Source: Erythroxylum novogranatense
Taxonomy: Eukaryota > Streptophyta > Magnoliopsida > Malpighiales > Erythroxylaceae
DNA: 64,000 bases
Assembly: GCA_029891385.1 (NCBI GenBank)
Contig: CM057233.1
Span: 34,206,540-34,270,539, forward strand
Direction of reading: 5' to 3'
In this document: piece after piece, positions 35,215-47,379 of the stretch
How the letters are laid out: every line of letters begins with the position of its first letter
Position numbering within the stretch: position 1 is the stretch's first letter
Translations under genes and position numbers: made by a program
Notes under the pieces: model-generated
Told to the model about the DNA's origin: nothing
Databases searched by the model: none
The model's input: the letters and a program-made list of their open reading frames with translations, nothing else

Positions 35215-36870
35215 CATTCCTAACAATTCCCAATCATAACAATTAGAAAACATTCACAATTCAATTTCCATTCATTCCATTTCCAACAATTCTCAATCCT
35301 AACAATTATAAAACATTCACAATTCAATTTCCATTCATTCTATTTCCAACAATTCCCAATCTTAACAATCACAAAACATTCACAATTCAATTTCTATTCA
35401 TTCCATTTCCAACAATTCCCAATCCTAACAATTACAAAACAATCACAATTCAATTTCCATTCATTTCATTTCCAACAATTCCCAATCCTAACAATTACAA
35501 AACATTCACAATTCAATTTTCATTCTTTCCATTTCCAACAATTCTCAATCCTAACAATTACAAAACATTCACAATTCAATTTTCATTCATTCCATTTCCA
35601 ACAATTCCCAATCCTAACAATTATAAAACATTCACAATTCAATTTCCATTCATTCTATTTCCAACAATTCCCAATCTTAACAATCACAAAACATTCACAA
35701 TTCAATTTCCATTCATTCCATTTCCAACAATTCCCAATCCTAACAATTACAAAACAATCACAATTCAATTTCCATTCATTTCATTTCCAACAATTCCCAA
35801 TCCTAACAATTACAAAACATTCACAATTCAATTTTCATTCTTTCCATTTCCAACAATTCGCAATCCTAACAATTACAAAACATTCACAATTCAATTTCCA
35901 TTCATTCCATTTCCAACAATTCCCAATCCTAATAATTTCAAAACAATCACAATTCAATTTCCATTCATTCAATTTCCAACAATTCCCAATCCTAACAATT
36001 ACAAAACATTCACAATTCAATTTCCATTCATTCCATTTTCAACAATTCCCAATCCTAAAAATTACAAAACATTCACAATTTAATTTCCATTCATTCCATT
36101 TCTAACAATTCTCAATCCCAACAATTACAAAACAATCACAATTCAATTTCCATTCATTCCATTTCCAACAATTCCCAATCCTAACAATTACAAAACATTC
36201 ACAATTCAATTTCCATTCATTCCATTTTCAACAATTCCCAATCCTAACAATTACAAAACATTCACAATTCAATCTCCATTCATTCCATTTCCAACAATTC
36301 TCAATCCTAACAATTACAAAACATTCACAATTCAATCTCCATTCATTCCATTGCCAACAATTCCCAATCCTAACAATTATAAAACATTCACAATTCAATT
36401 TCCATTCATTCCATTTCCAACAATTCCCAATCCTAACAATTACAAAACAATCACAATTCAATTTCCATTCATTCCATTTCCAACAATTCCCAATCCTAAC
36501 AATTACAAAACAATCACAATTCAATTTCCATTCATTCCATTTCCAACAATTCTCAATCCTAACAATTACAAAACATTCACATTTCAATTTCCATTCATTC
36601 CATTTCCAACAATTCACAAATCCTAATAATTACAAAACATTCACATTTCCATTTCCATGTCATTCCATTTCCAACAATTTCCAATCCTAACAATTACAAT
36701 ACAATCATAATTTCATTTTCATTTCATTCCATTTCCAACAATTTCCAATCCTAACAATTACAAAACAATCATAATTCCATTTTCATTTCATTCCATTTCC
36801 AACAATTTCCAATCCTAACAATTATAAAACAATCATAATTCCATTCAATATCCAACAATTTCCGATCCTA
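35215..36870. repeat. 63-bp minisatellite in hAT copy 2 (about 26 units)
   Basis: Same unit as in copy 1 but on the other strand (AACAATTCCCAATCCTAAC, then AATTACAAAACATTCAC, then AATTTCCATTCATTCC). The units differ much more from each other than in copy 1, with variants such as AACATTCAC/AACAATCAC and CCATTTCCA/CCATTTTCA. One block of several units appears duplicated (35280-35540 and 35590-35850). Confidence 0.93.
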
Positions 36871-38059
36871 ATTAACACAAAACATTCATAATTCTATTTC
36901 TAGCACACCATAATATTATATACACCATTTTATATTTCATTCTTAAATATATATGATGCTTTTATAATTCTTAATCTACATTATAAGTATAAATTGGAAT
37001 CTACAAGTATACATCATATTCACAAATCACAATTTCATAACATTACCAATTTTAAATGTTTATAATTTCCTAGACATATATATTACCATTTCCAAATATT
37101 AAAATTAATGACCATTTAACAAATATTATAAAGGTGTCAATTAATGATTGTCAATTTTAATTATCAATTTATCAATTTTACATTTAATTATTAATTTCAC
37201 ATTTGATCAATTGATTGTCAATTGTACAATTTGGTTTAAATGTTGCTTTGATTTTAATTATCAAACTCAATTTCAATTGCACAAACTCAAATAGTCAAAT
37301 TCAATTCATTTACAATAATTCAACAATTCAATAGTAATTTCATAAATCAACTAAAAGACTAAATCACAATCACCAATTCACCATTCCAAACTTAATTTTC
37401 AATCAGACCAACAATACCAATCACCAATCAATTTTAATTTCACACATTCGGTACTTCCACAAAGCAAAATGACAAAATACAATGTCAATTTCAACTTCAC
37501 ACAATCGGATTTTTTTCCCCAAATCCACCATCATCCGAAATCAACCTCTACGGCTCTACTATTTGCCCCAATTCTACCATTTTTGTTTTCCTCGTTCTCA
37601 GCCGAAATCAACCTAGGATTTTCCCCAAATCCACCTCCATCCAATAACAACACCAAATCAATAACAACACTTAGGATCACAGAGGCAATCAACAACAAAA
37701 TTCCATTAAAAATCAAACACAAAATCAAAAACATACACCCAAAACAATCGGGTCTTCGGTGAGGGTCGTCTGAGGTTCGGGTTTTTCTTCGGTGGTCGAG
37801 TGGTGCGTCGATGACGAGGACGACGGAGGAGAAGGCAGCGAGGAGATCGATCCGTCGAAGCATCGAAGGGAGAAACGTCGAAGACTTGAAGGAGGATCGG
37901 AGAACTGGACGAGACGTCGACGGCCGAGCGAGAGTCGCGAGACACGAAGAGAGGCACCGATAAAGAGAGGAGGCGTGTGGCGTGGGAGAGAGGAGGCCGA
38001 AAAAGAATCCAGAAATCGGGGGGTAGTTTTAGGGTTAAATTTTTCAAAAATTGCAAATT
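36871..38059. other. 5' leader region of hAT copy 2
   Basis: AT-rich DNA (36871-37440) and then a purine-rich plus strand, CT-rich on the element's own strand (37750-38040), correspond to 5880-7300 of copy 1. Translations of this low-complexity DNA are not recognisable proteins. Confidence 0.6.
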
Positions 38060-38219
38060 AGTCCTTGCAATTTTCAGAATTTTGCGGTATTGGCCATAAT
38101 TTAAGGTTCCGGCCGGTACCGTTCGGTAAACGCCGGTATTGAGCGGAATTTGACCCCGGTACCAATGTTTACAATTTCGTACCGATACCGGCCGGAACGG
38201 TACGAAATCTGTTCCATTG

Positions 38220-38805
38220 CCTAAAATACAATAATCTTTCCGAAGAATTACAAATAGCACGTGTTTTTTCTTTTTTCAAAATCTTCAATAATCATTCAGT
38301 AAAATGCGGATCTTGTCACCGTTTCCATATCCTGTCCATCTCAGATCTCACCTATGTTTTCTATGTTTTATTAAAAACAATGCATAGACGTTGCCCCACT
38401 TGAGTAAATCACAAGTTTAGTTGAAAGCGTATCCTAACCTTTATTTAAAAAATGATGTCTTTTTAGGAATGGAGAAACAAGTTTTCTTGCCCTTCAGCCC
38501 AACTCAGGGTTGGTTGAGGCAGATTTAACAATGTACATTAAATTGCAGAAGTCTCCGAATGGTCAACACACACATGCCACGAACTTTAGTCTGCTTACTG
38601 GTGACCAGCCCGTTTAAGAAAGACACTAAAAGATTGAATCTTTCTGTCTCTCAAGCTTTGCGCTTTGCTGATTCATAGATTTCAGATGAATTCATTGATG
38701 CTTGTTTCACTTTAAAGCCACCCAGAAAAGAATCAAGTGATATTCTTGTTTTTTTTTTCTTCTTTTGTTCGAAAGTTCGAAGCAAATTAACAGTGACAGA
38801 GGACA
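38220..38805 (+). promoter_or_regulatory. Upstream region and 5' leader of the M50B-like gene
   Basis: No other gene is visible. It is bounded on the left by the 5' terminus of hAT copy 2, so the promoter of the next gene lies within about 590 bp or extends into the transposon. I see no clear TATA box. Confidence 0.4.
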
Positions 38806-41800
38806 ATGAGACCAAATTGGGAGCTCAAGAATTGCTGTCATCATGAGCAAGTTGTGTTTTTGGTCACTGTCGCTGTGTGCACTGTCGTTATTCTTGCGGT
38901 ATGTCTCGACCCTTCTCAACGTCCGTGGAATATTTGAGCTAGCGTCGTGATCAGTTATGTAAATCTCGTTGGTTACAGTGTAGATGCATGTAAATAAAGC
39001 ATTAAGTTGTTGCTCTTCTTTTAATTTTTTCCACTCTTATGGTTGAGAAGATGGACCATTGGGTTTGATCGGGACAATGAGCAAGGTTTTTCTGTACTGT
39101 AGAAAAGCTCTCTTCATCGTGTTGTCTTCCAGACTGCCCGATGCGTTCTAAGGTGCATCTGGTCCTCAGTGGATGTTTTAGTTTTGGGTTACAGTTACAC
39201 ATTTATAATTTGTCAGAAATTGAACGCAGATGGGTACTTGCATTTGCATATGAGTTTCTCTAAGCATCATCATCTGCTTCATGGATTGGAGTGAGCACGT
39301 TTTGTTTCTTTCTCTCTCCCTCGCTTATGGAACTATTAACTCAAATCAGTAATTTGGGTGCATGGTTTAACTGCATCAAGACTGTCAGGTCTTTGTTTTT
39401 GATTATTTGAAAAAGAAAAAGCATTGCGTTTTAATCTTACCATCAATGTCGTGCTACCAGTGCAACTTTTGCCACAGGGAATTTTCGTTTTTATTCAACC
39501 TTTGTCTTCTGTTAAATGTATGAAGAATCAAGAATTTAAAGTCCGTGAACTTCTGGTGGAGGCCGTCTCGCTTGAATCCCATGTGAATTGTTGAAATCCG
39601 AATCTTGAAATAACATTATTGCGTCAGTCTCTAACTACTTCAGTTTGTCTTTAAACTAAAATTGAATTTGATATTTGTTGTTATTGCTCAACATACGCTT
39701 TTATTGGTATCAATTCACTAAGTTCCCAGAAATTCTTGTTTGATCTTTTGTAGTTATGGAGAACGATGCTGCTAACACCATTCAAGTTAGTGACTGTATT
39801 CATTCACGAAGCAAGCCATGCCATTGCTTGCAAACTGACATGCGGCCATGTAAGAATTTCAGTTACATCTTCATAATTTCCTTCCATCAGGTTTAGTTCT
39901 TCCGTTGGTGCTTCATGAACCTAGGCCTGATTGGTGAAATTGTTGAATTTTGGCTATGATATATGCTCCGTAAATAACAGGTTCTATCTGTGACACAACT
40001 ATTGCTCCATACTAAGTGCTACAATCTACTTTCCCCATAGTGGGCTATTACTAACAGCATTTATAGATTTATGAAAATTGGCTTATCTGATCTCTTCATT
40101 GTCCTAAAGAAAATAAAGCTCAAGATTATTGCAATCAAGTCAAAGAAAATGCATCTTCTCTGACATTAATGACTGTTAATAAGAACATAAAGGTTGATTA
40201 CAAGGTCATGATCTTACAATAATTTTGCTGGCCAAGTACAAGGTTGTGAGCGTAATTGTTGATACCTTAATTTTTGCAAGATAATATTTCAAGATCAGTT
40301 GAATTTTGCTTGGGAATATCTCATTTTGGAATTTGTATTAAGGAGAATCACATTATAATGTGAACGATTAGTTGCATCTTACATTCACTCTTACCCACAT
40401 TCATATTACTAACTTGATGATGTACAACAATAGTGGGCTAACCTTCAGTTGTACAATGTCCAGATATCAAAGTCAAATTGTGAGCAATTGCAAATATAGA
40501 AAGATTGTGGAATCAAAGTGAACGAGGTTCAGGTCTGGAGAGTCTTTTGAGTGCATTATCAGAGTATCTTATTCTGGACCATTGGTTTCTACTAACAAAA
40601 AGTGCCAGGATCTCTAAATGTGAGCATGGTACCTTAAGATGTGTTTAATGAAGTCAGTGTGAGTTAAGACCTTAGGAAAAAATTAATGTGCATAAATTGC
40701 TGAATGTAACCGCTTGCTGTTCTTGACAATTTTTGTATGTGGCTAATGGAGGTCATATGGTTTATAGCCACTCAAAATTAAATTTTTTGAGCTTTCTTAA
40801 GCCTTTCTTCCTTCTTTCTATGATAACCAACTGGGAAAGTTTCTCCGCCTGTATTTTCAATATTCTACCATATCCTTTCAGAGTGAACCGATCAACTTGG
40901 ATGCTATAACATTCATCTCTTGATCTGCTATGTATAGGAGAGAACAATAGGTTCAAGTTATCTTTACACGGATGTGGCCCTCAGTTTTGCAAATATATGT
41001 GAGGAGTTTCATTTTGTGGTAGGATAAATTATTGCCAAATCCACTTGTTTTGGGGGGAAGTCTGACCAGGTTGCACTCGGTCTAGATGATGACAATCATT
41101 GACAACAGTGAAATATTAACCTTTTTTTTTTAAGACATCTTCTTTCTGGTCACTATTGTAGGGATTGGTGTGAATAAAACTAATTATTTGGTCACTTGGA
41201 TGCACCTTTTCTTAGTGTGTTTGTCCATCTGTGAGTTGTCACCACTATAAAGTGAATTTTTATGTAATGCATCTTATTTGTGGTCTTTATATGAAGCTTA
41301 TGTGCAGGTGGAAGGGATTCAAGTCCATGCAGATGAAGGTGGAACAACTCAGACCCGTGGTGGCATATACTGGCTAATCTTGCCTGCTGGATGTACTTTC
41401 TTTTTTACTTTCCATTATTCAGTTACTAATACATTCTTTTACATTTCTTCCTTTGGGGACAAGATAGTTCCTTTTTTTATCTTATAGTTTATATGCAAAA
41501 CTTCCAGGGTATGTGGATTCCATAGATTCATTTCCTACATTTATCATTGTTTCCTTTTGGAAATTAAGATTTCATTTGCTTAATGTTGTTATTGTATTCC
41601 AGATCTGGATCGTCATTCTGGGGTATGGTTTTGATACTTGCATCCACAGATCTTCTTACAGCAAGGATTGCAGCAGGATGCTTTATTTCTGCTTTACTCA
41701 TTGTACTCATCGTGGCAAAAAATGTAAGCTTACAAAACATCAAGAATACCTCCCAATTCTAGCTCATAGTGGAATTGTGGATGCTTTAACTTTCATTAAT

Positions 41801-42701
41801 TCATGGGTGATATATTTAACTATACTGTTGCTTGGAAATAAGGTCTTAAATCAGATTATTCGTATCTAGGACTTCGGCTGAAAAACTCAGACTAGAACAA
41901 GATCATGTTTTATTTTTAGCCTCTATGCAAACTCTTTTATCTTTACACATGCATCAGTTCGTGCCATTACTTTATTCTTATCCTTATTAATCAAAGCTGC
42001 TTACAGTCAATCTGTGTGCATTACTTCTGCAGTGGACTCTTCGAGGACTGTGTATTGGTACGATTTTCAACAGACATAGCAAATAATAGCCACTAGTTAT
42101 ATTATAGAGTTTGTATCTTGATTTAGCTTTTTTGTGTTCAGGGTTTGTTGTTTTCCTTGGGGTGATATGGATACTGCAAGAAACAACAAAAGTACATACA
42201 CTCCGACACATCATTCTGTTCATTGGTAAACACTAATTTACTAACCTCTCTTTACGTGCTGGCATAAGTTTACTTTCAAGTAATCTTTTGGAAGTTACTA
42301 ACGCAAATTGAGTTGCAGGTGTAATGAACAGCTTGTTTTCAGTTTATGGTATGAAGAAGCAATTGAAATTTGATTATGAATTAATCCGCAGCAGGTTGTG
42401 AATGTTCTCCGTCTTACCTGTCCCTTGATGCAGATATATATGATGATCTGATATCCCGAAGAGTTCACTCAAGTGATGCTGAGAAGTTTGCAGAAGTGTG
42501 TCCTTGCCCATGTAATGGTGTGGGTTGGGGAATCATTTGGTGAGTTTCTTATTCCTGAGAAGCATTTGATTCTTATTTCGTAAAGGAATTTAAGCGGTTT
42601 ATGTTGTCCTGACTATTATTCCAACTTTAACTTGCAGGGGGTTCATATCCTTCTTGTTCCTTTGTGGAGCTATGTACCTTGGTCTTGTGATACTGTCTTA
42701 G
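38806..42701 (+). CDS. Peptidase M50B-like membrane protein (nine exons, one apparent frameshift)
   Basis: Exons: 38806-38898, 39754-39849, 41308-41392, 41603-41723, 42033-42057, 42142-42225, 42319-42348, 42434-42539 and 42638-42701, all with GT-AG introns. The start MRPNWELKNCCHHEQVV is followed by a first membrane span. Exon 2 carries the zinc-metalloprotease motif HEASH in TVFIHEASHAIACKLTCGH. Later exons give GGIYWLILPAG, GSSFWGMVLILAS, WTLRGLCIG, VIWILQETTKV, the soluble loop IYDDLISRRVHSSDAEKF with CPCPCNG, and a last membrane span ending in VILS and TAG. Plant M50B-like proteins of about 230-240 residues match this layout; the expected product is about 234 residues. One base seems missing at the exon 3/4 junction (codons for YLGSS need GGG where GG is seen near 41608). 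Either it is a sequence error or the gene is broken. Function is unproven; site-2-protease-like activity is a family inference. Confidence 0.85.
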
Positions 42702-44058
42702 AGGTACAGTCTTACCGAAACTTCTTTCACCAGCTTTGGCTTTTAACTAAGTCCACAGTGAATTTGATGTCTATCAAAATATCAACTGTACATGACATCA
42801 AAATTGTTATGTGTTGTGTGAACTAGTTCTCTTGGTTGACTTGGAATTGTTTTACGGCCCTGGTTTATGTATTCTTTAAGACAACATGCTTTTTAACCCC
42901 TGGAATTCCTTCTTGATCTTTGACATACCTAATGACCTTAATCAAGTCGTCAATTCTGAAAATGATGAAAATATTTTGTTTCATTTCAACCTTTATGTTC
43001 TGCTTTTAAAGGCTTTTCACAAATGTGGCTTTGTATTTTATCACTTTGTAACATAAAAGTTCAGGCTTTCTTTTTTTAAAGTATATTCCAATTATACAGA
43101 AACTCCTGGATTGGCAGGCAAACCAAAAACAACTAAACAGTAACGGATGTGTTTCAATTTTCTCCTCCACTTACATTGATGGCCTAATTTCTCCACTCAT
43201 ATTTGAACAGAAGTAATTCGATTTTGAAGTTTTTGGTAACAGGGATATGCTTGCACAACCCTGGAGCCAGCCAGGTGATGAATCTGGAAAATGGAAGCTT
43301 GGAAAGCGGGGGTAATTTGTTTCTGCATTAGTTTCTCCAGTTATTCCTACTTTTACCAACAGAAACACCCCAGAGGCTTGGTTTTAGGGTAGCCAAATTG
43401 ATTCATTGTTCATGAACAACTCTTGGGAGATGACAAGGCTGAATTTTTTTGTTACAGCCCTATTTTGGCTTAAAATTTCTACCAAGGCATTCGATGAGCT
43501 CTTTATTCTCCCCAACTATATGAATGCATGAAGGGTCAAAGAATCCATGTCAGTATCGACGATTGAAACTACACTAATCGCAACAGGAACTTGAAATATA
43601 TATCACAGCCTGCACAATGCTTTAGCTAACCTAAAACAGTTTGCATTTTCATTGAATAACATGTCAAAGCTTGCCTGATGTTAACACTAAACAGAACAGT
43701 GCACACTAATCGATGATGCATTGATGCTACAAAAATCTATCCAGCCAAATGAAAGATGTCAATTAACTCGAGAAAAACACGAATAGATTGAAGTCTTTGT
43801 GCACATACATCACATAAATTGAGTCGCAGAATGAAAGGATTATAATAGGACAAATGAGTAGGCTTTAGACCATAGTATAAAAATTCAAAATGATAGAACA
43901 TCAAAATTCGGCATCGACCATAAAATACCAAATAAAGGAAAATCAGATAATCATCAATACAGTCCATCAGGTTTCTGCTTGCTAAAAAAACTCAAAAATT
44001 AAATAGGCAACTAAAGTACTTTGCAAAAGATCGTAAATGGTGAAACAACACCATTCTC
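42702..44058. other. Intergenic region between the convergent M50B-like and eS7 genes
   Basis: It contains 3' UTR and spacer. Apart from the exon-like stretch at 43243-43315, which is listed separately, I see nothing coding. The two genes converge here. Confidence 0.6.
43243..43315 (+). other. Exon-like stretch in frame after the M50B-like stop
   Basis: An acceptor (TTTTGGTAACAG) is followed by a stretch reading DMLAQPWSQPGDESGKWK and ending LGKRG then TAA. A donor (AG|GTACAG at 42704) follows the TAG of exon 9 by two bases, and splicing the two keeps phase, with TAG read in frame just before. It may be an alternative terminal exon, or part of a longer ancestral protein now cut by the TAG. 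Confidence 0.35.
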
Positions 44059-45214
44059 CTAAGCCTCCGTGACTGGATATTCAAACACAACATCTTTGCC
44101 TGCAAGCTTCCTATAAACTGCAGAAAAGGTTTCCAACTTGTATTCAGTATTGTTCCGTTCCTTTGGGTCCAAAAATACCTGCATAAGTATGGAGGAAAGA
44201 TGCAATTAGTTTGAATCTAGAACCACTACAATACCAAGTATCTTACAACAATTATAGTCTATAATTAATTTCCATGGTAACTCTTTATTATGAAGCCCTT
44301 AAACAGTTGAGAATCATTGACAAACACACCACAGATCACATTGGTGAAAGCCATCCTATTTTCCATAGAGGTGAACAAGCACAAATTACCTTCATGATCT
44401 TGGATCCATCAATTCGATATCTGATGCGTTTTCCCACAATCTCAGCAGGCAAAACAACATCCTCCAGCATTGCCTCATGCACTGAAGTGAGGGTACGGCT
44501 TCGAGGACGCTGAACAGCAGAACCTTTCTTTGGGGGCCTCAAAATCCTCCTGGTGGCAAGCAATATAACATCCTAACAGACAGTTACAAATTAAAACAGT
44601 TAAAAACAGAAGTGGTTGTCTATGAAAAGAAAACAACGTGTTTGTGATTGAGTAAAATGTTCCTCAAATATTCATATTCCTGAATCACAAATGATCTTGA
44701 ATAATTGTAAAAATTCAATAGAAGTCTTGAATTACCTTGCCACTGAACTTCTTCTCGAGTTCCCTAACAAGCCTAACATGAATCTTTCTGTAAGCTTTCC
44801 TCAATCTGTAAGGAACATGAATAACAACAGCCTTGCGGTTCCCAGAGACATCAATTTGACTGCAAAAGTGATAGATAATAAGGTACAGGAATCCAAGTAT
44901 TTCATAAAGACCACTCAATGCATAACAAGTTGCCTTCCTTACGTTGCTGAGTTGATGTAGAGATCTTTCAGATCACTCTTGAGCTCTTGATTGGTATTTT
45001 CCAAATCAAACAGAGCCTAAAAACCCAAAAAAAAAAAAAACACAAGATAAAAGAGGGAGAAGAGGAAGTTGGTACCATCCATTTGAAGTACAGTGTACTT
45101 CCAGCTGTAAACAACACACAATTGCCTCATAAGACTTACCTGAGCCACTGACTCCTCAAATTCAGTGGGCTCAACATCATTATCTTTGTGGATTTTCTGC
45201 TTCGTAGTGAACAT
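44059..45214 (-). CDS. RPS7: 40S ribosomal protein S7 (eS7), five exons
   Basis: Exons in transcript order: 45140-45214, 44943-45016, 44736-44859, 44390-44572 and 44059-44178, total 576 nt, giving 191 residues plus TAG. The protein starts [20 protein letters not shown] and continues through [80 protein letters not shown] and [18 protein letters not shown], ending [10 protein letters not shown]. The length equals the usual plant eS7 length. It is a component of the small cytosolic ribosomal subunit. All splice sites are canonical and no lesion is visible, so I judge it functional. Transcription runs towards the M50B-like gene. A telo-box and a site II motif lie upstream. Confidence 0.96.
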
Positions 45215-45556
45215 CCTTACAAAGCTGCTATTTAAGGGGGGAAAAAAAAAGTTAACTAGTAAATATGAGCAACATAAACATAAAGAAACAACATCAAAAA
45301 GAAGATTCCTTTTCTTCAAATTCCACTGAAACTGTACCGAACACATAAAAAACCAAGCAAATTCAGGTAAATCAACGACAAGGCAAATCCTTCTTCCAGT
45401 TGCAATGTCCACTAAAGAAAACTAGTAAAACAGCCAATCTTTCTATCTCCTAGCGACAATAATACGTTACCCGAAGGAGGGGAGGAGGCGCGTTCAAGGA
45501 AGAGGAGAGCAGAGAAGATGAAACTCTCTCTGTTGCGACTTAAAAAGTTGGAATGG

Positions 45557-45627
45557 AAACCCTAGTGGAGTGGGTTGAAATTTATTATGTTTAACTTGCT
45601 GGATTCAACTACTGTTAGCTCGGCCCA
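45557..45627 (-). promoter_or_regulatory. eS7 promoter elements: telo-box and site II motif
   Basis: AAACCCTA at 45557-45564 (TAGGGTTT on the gene strand) and GGCCCA at 45622-45627 (TGGGCC on the gene strand) lie 340-415 bp upstream of the ATG. Telo-boxes paired with TGGGCC/T site II elements are typical of plant ribosomal protein promoters. The CT-rich leader expected near the start site lies at about 45480-45535 on the gene strand. Confidence 0.7.
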
Positions 45628-46250
45628 TTACCAGACTGTTCTGTTCCTCAAATTATATAACTAGTCAAATAGTACTTGTTTATAATTATTATTTCAATTT
45701 TGTAATTAAGTTAAAATAAGTTATTATTTTAAATTAAACTAGTAATTAAAAACTCAACCTTTTATTTATTTTAATAACTTTTATTTTAAAATCTACTAAT
45801 TTATTAATTGAATTAAATTAATCAATTTTTGTAAATAAAATAAATCAATTATTTTAAAATATATATTTTCAATTAAACTGCAATTTTAATCATATTTTAA
45901 ATTTTTATTTTATTTAATATTTAAAAAGACAACTTGCCTATTTCTATATACTTCTAATTTATACCATTAACAATTAATTATATAATGTTTCATTAGTATT
46001 TGTAACAATTTCACTAGAGACTAATATATCCTTACCAAACGTTCCTCCCAAACCATCTAGCAGAAGTCATAGCTTAAAGTCTTAGGAAAATCTTCACCTT
46101 TTTTAAAGATGCATTACAACCAACTTAATCTCATAGAAGGAAAATATATATAGCAGTTCTGTTTGGCTTTTTCCTAATTAAGAGACTACCTTTTCTAGTC
46201 ATGAATGCTTAGGCTAATACCATTGGAAGCAATATAATTTAAGAGAGATT
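45628..46250. other. AT-rich spacer upstream of the eS7 promoter
   Basis: Very AT-rich DNA at 45640-46000 with no gene, repeat or RNA that I can support. Confidence 0.5.
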
Positions 46251-47278
46251 CTAGTAAATAAAGATAATATTTTCATGTGATGGTCGAGGGACCTATGAAA
46301 GCTTTGGGGTGTGTTCGTTTGAAGAAAAGAGTCCAGATGGTGACAACTGTGAGATATGAAAGATAGATTGGTGTTTCGGCTGGGATTTTAGAGGAGCTCT
46401 CGAGAGATTGAAGAAGAGAGCGCGATGAAGCTATCATATATAAAGAGACCATAGAGGGGTAGCTTTCTTGATGCTAGTTCGGAAGTGCAATCGATGCCGA
46501 CGACCTAGTTAGGTGTATTTCTACTTGTTTTTGTTGTTTCTTTTTCTTTTTAGGAATTAACTGTGTTATCTTATGTTAATTGACTTGGGTTTTATGTATG
46601 AATGATCGTATTCTTATTATTGTTGGATTATTTGTGCACGGACCTATTGCTAGAATTTCAATATAATCTGTAATTATTATGTTAAAACTTATTTATAGCA
46701 ACTAGTGGTTCGTAATCATTAGGGATAATATAACCTAAGTTAAATGATGTATCGTATATAGTTGTTGACTTGATTAATCGGTTTTCTTAATCCGTAATGC
46801 TACTACCTAATTGAATCTAAAGATCATATTTTAGATTATTCAGTAGTTACGTTTAATTAACGATCGTATATTAATTAAACATGACCTAAGGGAAAACTCG
46901 CTTTAATAGATTATATCATTAATCCTACGATTAATAGTTAAGGAAAGGATTGAGAACAACAATTTAATGAAATATGTTTAATTAAAGTGTAGGCCGGGCT
47001 TGAACTAAAGAACCGGACTTCCAACAAATTCACCTCTTTCGTCATTTTTTGCATGTTTTCTTTAATTTGTTTTTGTTAGTTAGTTTAGTTTTATTTTCTT
47101 ATTTGAAAACCAAAACCGCCCCTAAACCTAAGCATCGATTAATTTCATTTTAAAAGTTAATCGAACACTCTCTATAGGATTAACCTAGATTTACCACTAT
47201 TATAGTAGTAGTAGGTCTAGTTTATTTTGACGTAGTGTTGCGACGCACTGCTGTCAATTATGGCGTCATTGCCAGAGA
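46251..47278 (+). repeat. Degenerate gypsy-type LTR end with primer site
   Basis: A stretch around 47190-47278 reads TAGATTTACCACTATTATAG, then GTGTTGCGACGCA, then TGGCGTCATTGCCAGAGA at 47261-47278. The last resembles the TGGCGCCGTTGCCGGGGA-type primer site of plant Athila/Tat-class gypsy elements with several changes. The LTR start is not placed; 46251 is approximate. Confidence 0.4.
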
Positions 47279-47379
47279 GTGTCAGTGTTTTAGTTTTAGT
47301 TTTTGATTTTAATTGGTGTTTTCTACATATTTGTTTGCAATTATTAGTTAAATTGGTTAAAATTGATGTAACGTGATTT

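Larger units (their letters stand above)
19101..38219 (-). mobile_element. hAT transposon copy 2 (about 6.3 kb without its two nested insertions)
   Basis: It is on the opposite strand to copy 1. Its 5' terminus is at 38219 (CAATGGAACAGATTTCG read inward on the minus strand) and its 3' terminus at 19101 (CAATGTTATGAATACC). The order of parts matches copy 1: TACCGG-rich subterminal DNA (38060-38210), a CT-rich leader, a 63-bp minisatellite (35215-36870), the transposase (34992 down to 19744) and the AT-rich 3' tail (19200-19740). It is split by the copia at 20594-29079 and the solo LTR at 30095-34433, each with a 5-bp target duplication inside the transposase gene. Confidence 0.82.

Noticed and set aside
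36228..36626. Repetitive reading frames on both strands in hAT copy 2
   Set aside because: Same minisatellite artefact as in copy 1.
5713..38227. Simple recombination between the two inverted hAT copies as the cause of the inversion
   Set aside because: That model predicts that both cross-pairs of 8-bp flanks match. ATTTTAGG (38220-38227, complement) and GTTGTGAG (12208-12215) do not, so I prefer reversed-ends transposition, though later mutation of one flank cannot be excluded.
45017..45412. 131-codon minus-strand frame overlapping eS7 exon 1
   Set aside because: It reads through the eS7 exon 1 donor into intron 1 and the 5' leader. Only the 25 codons of exon 1 are real.
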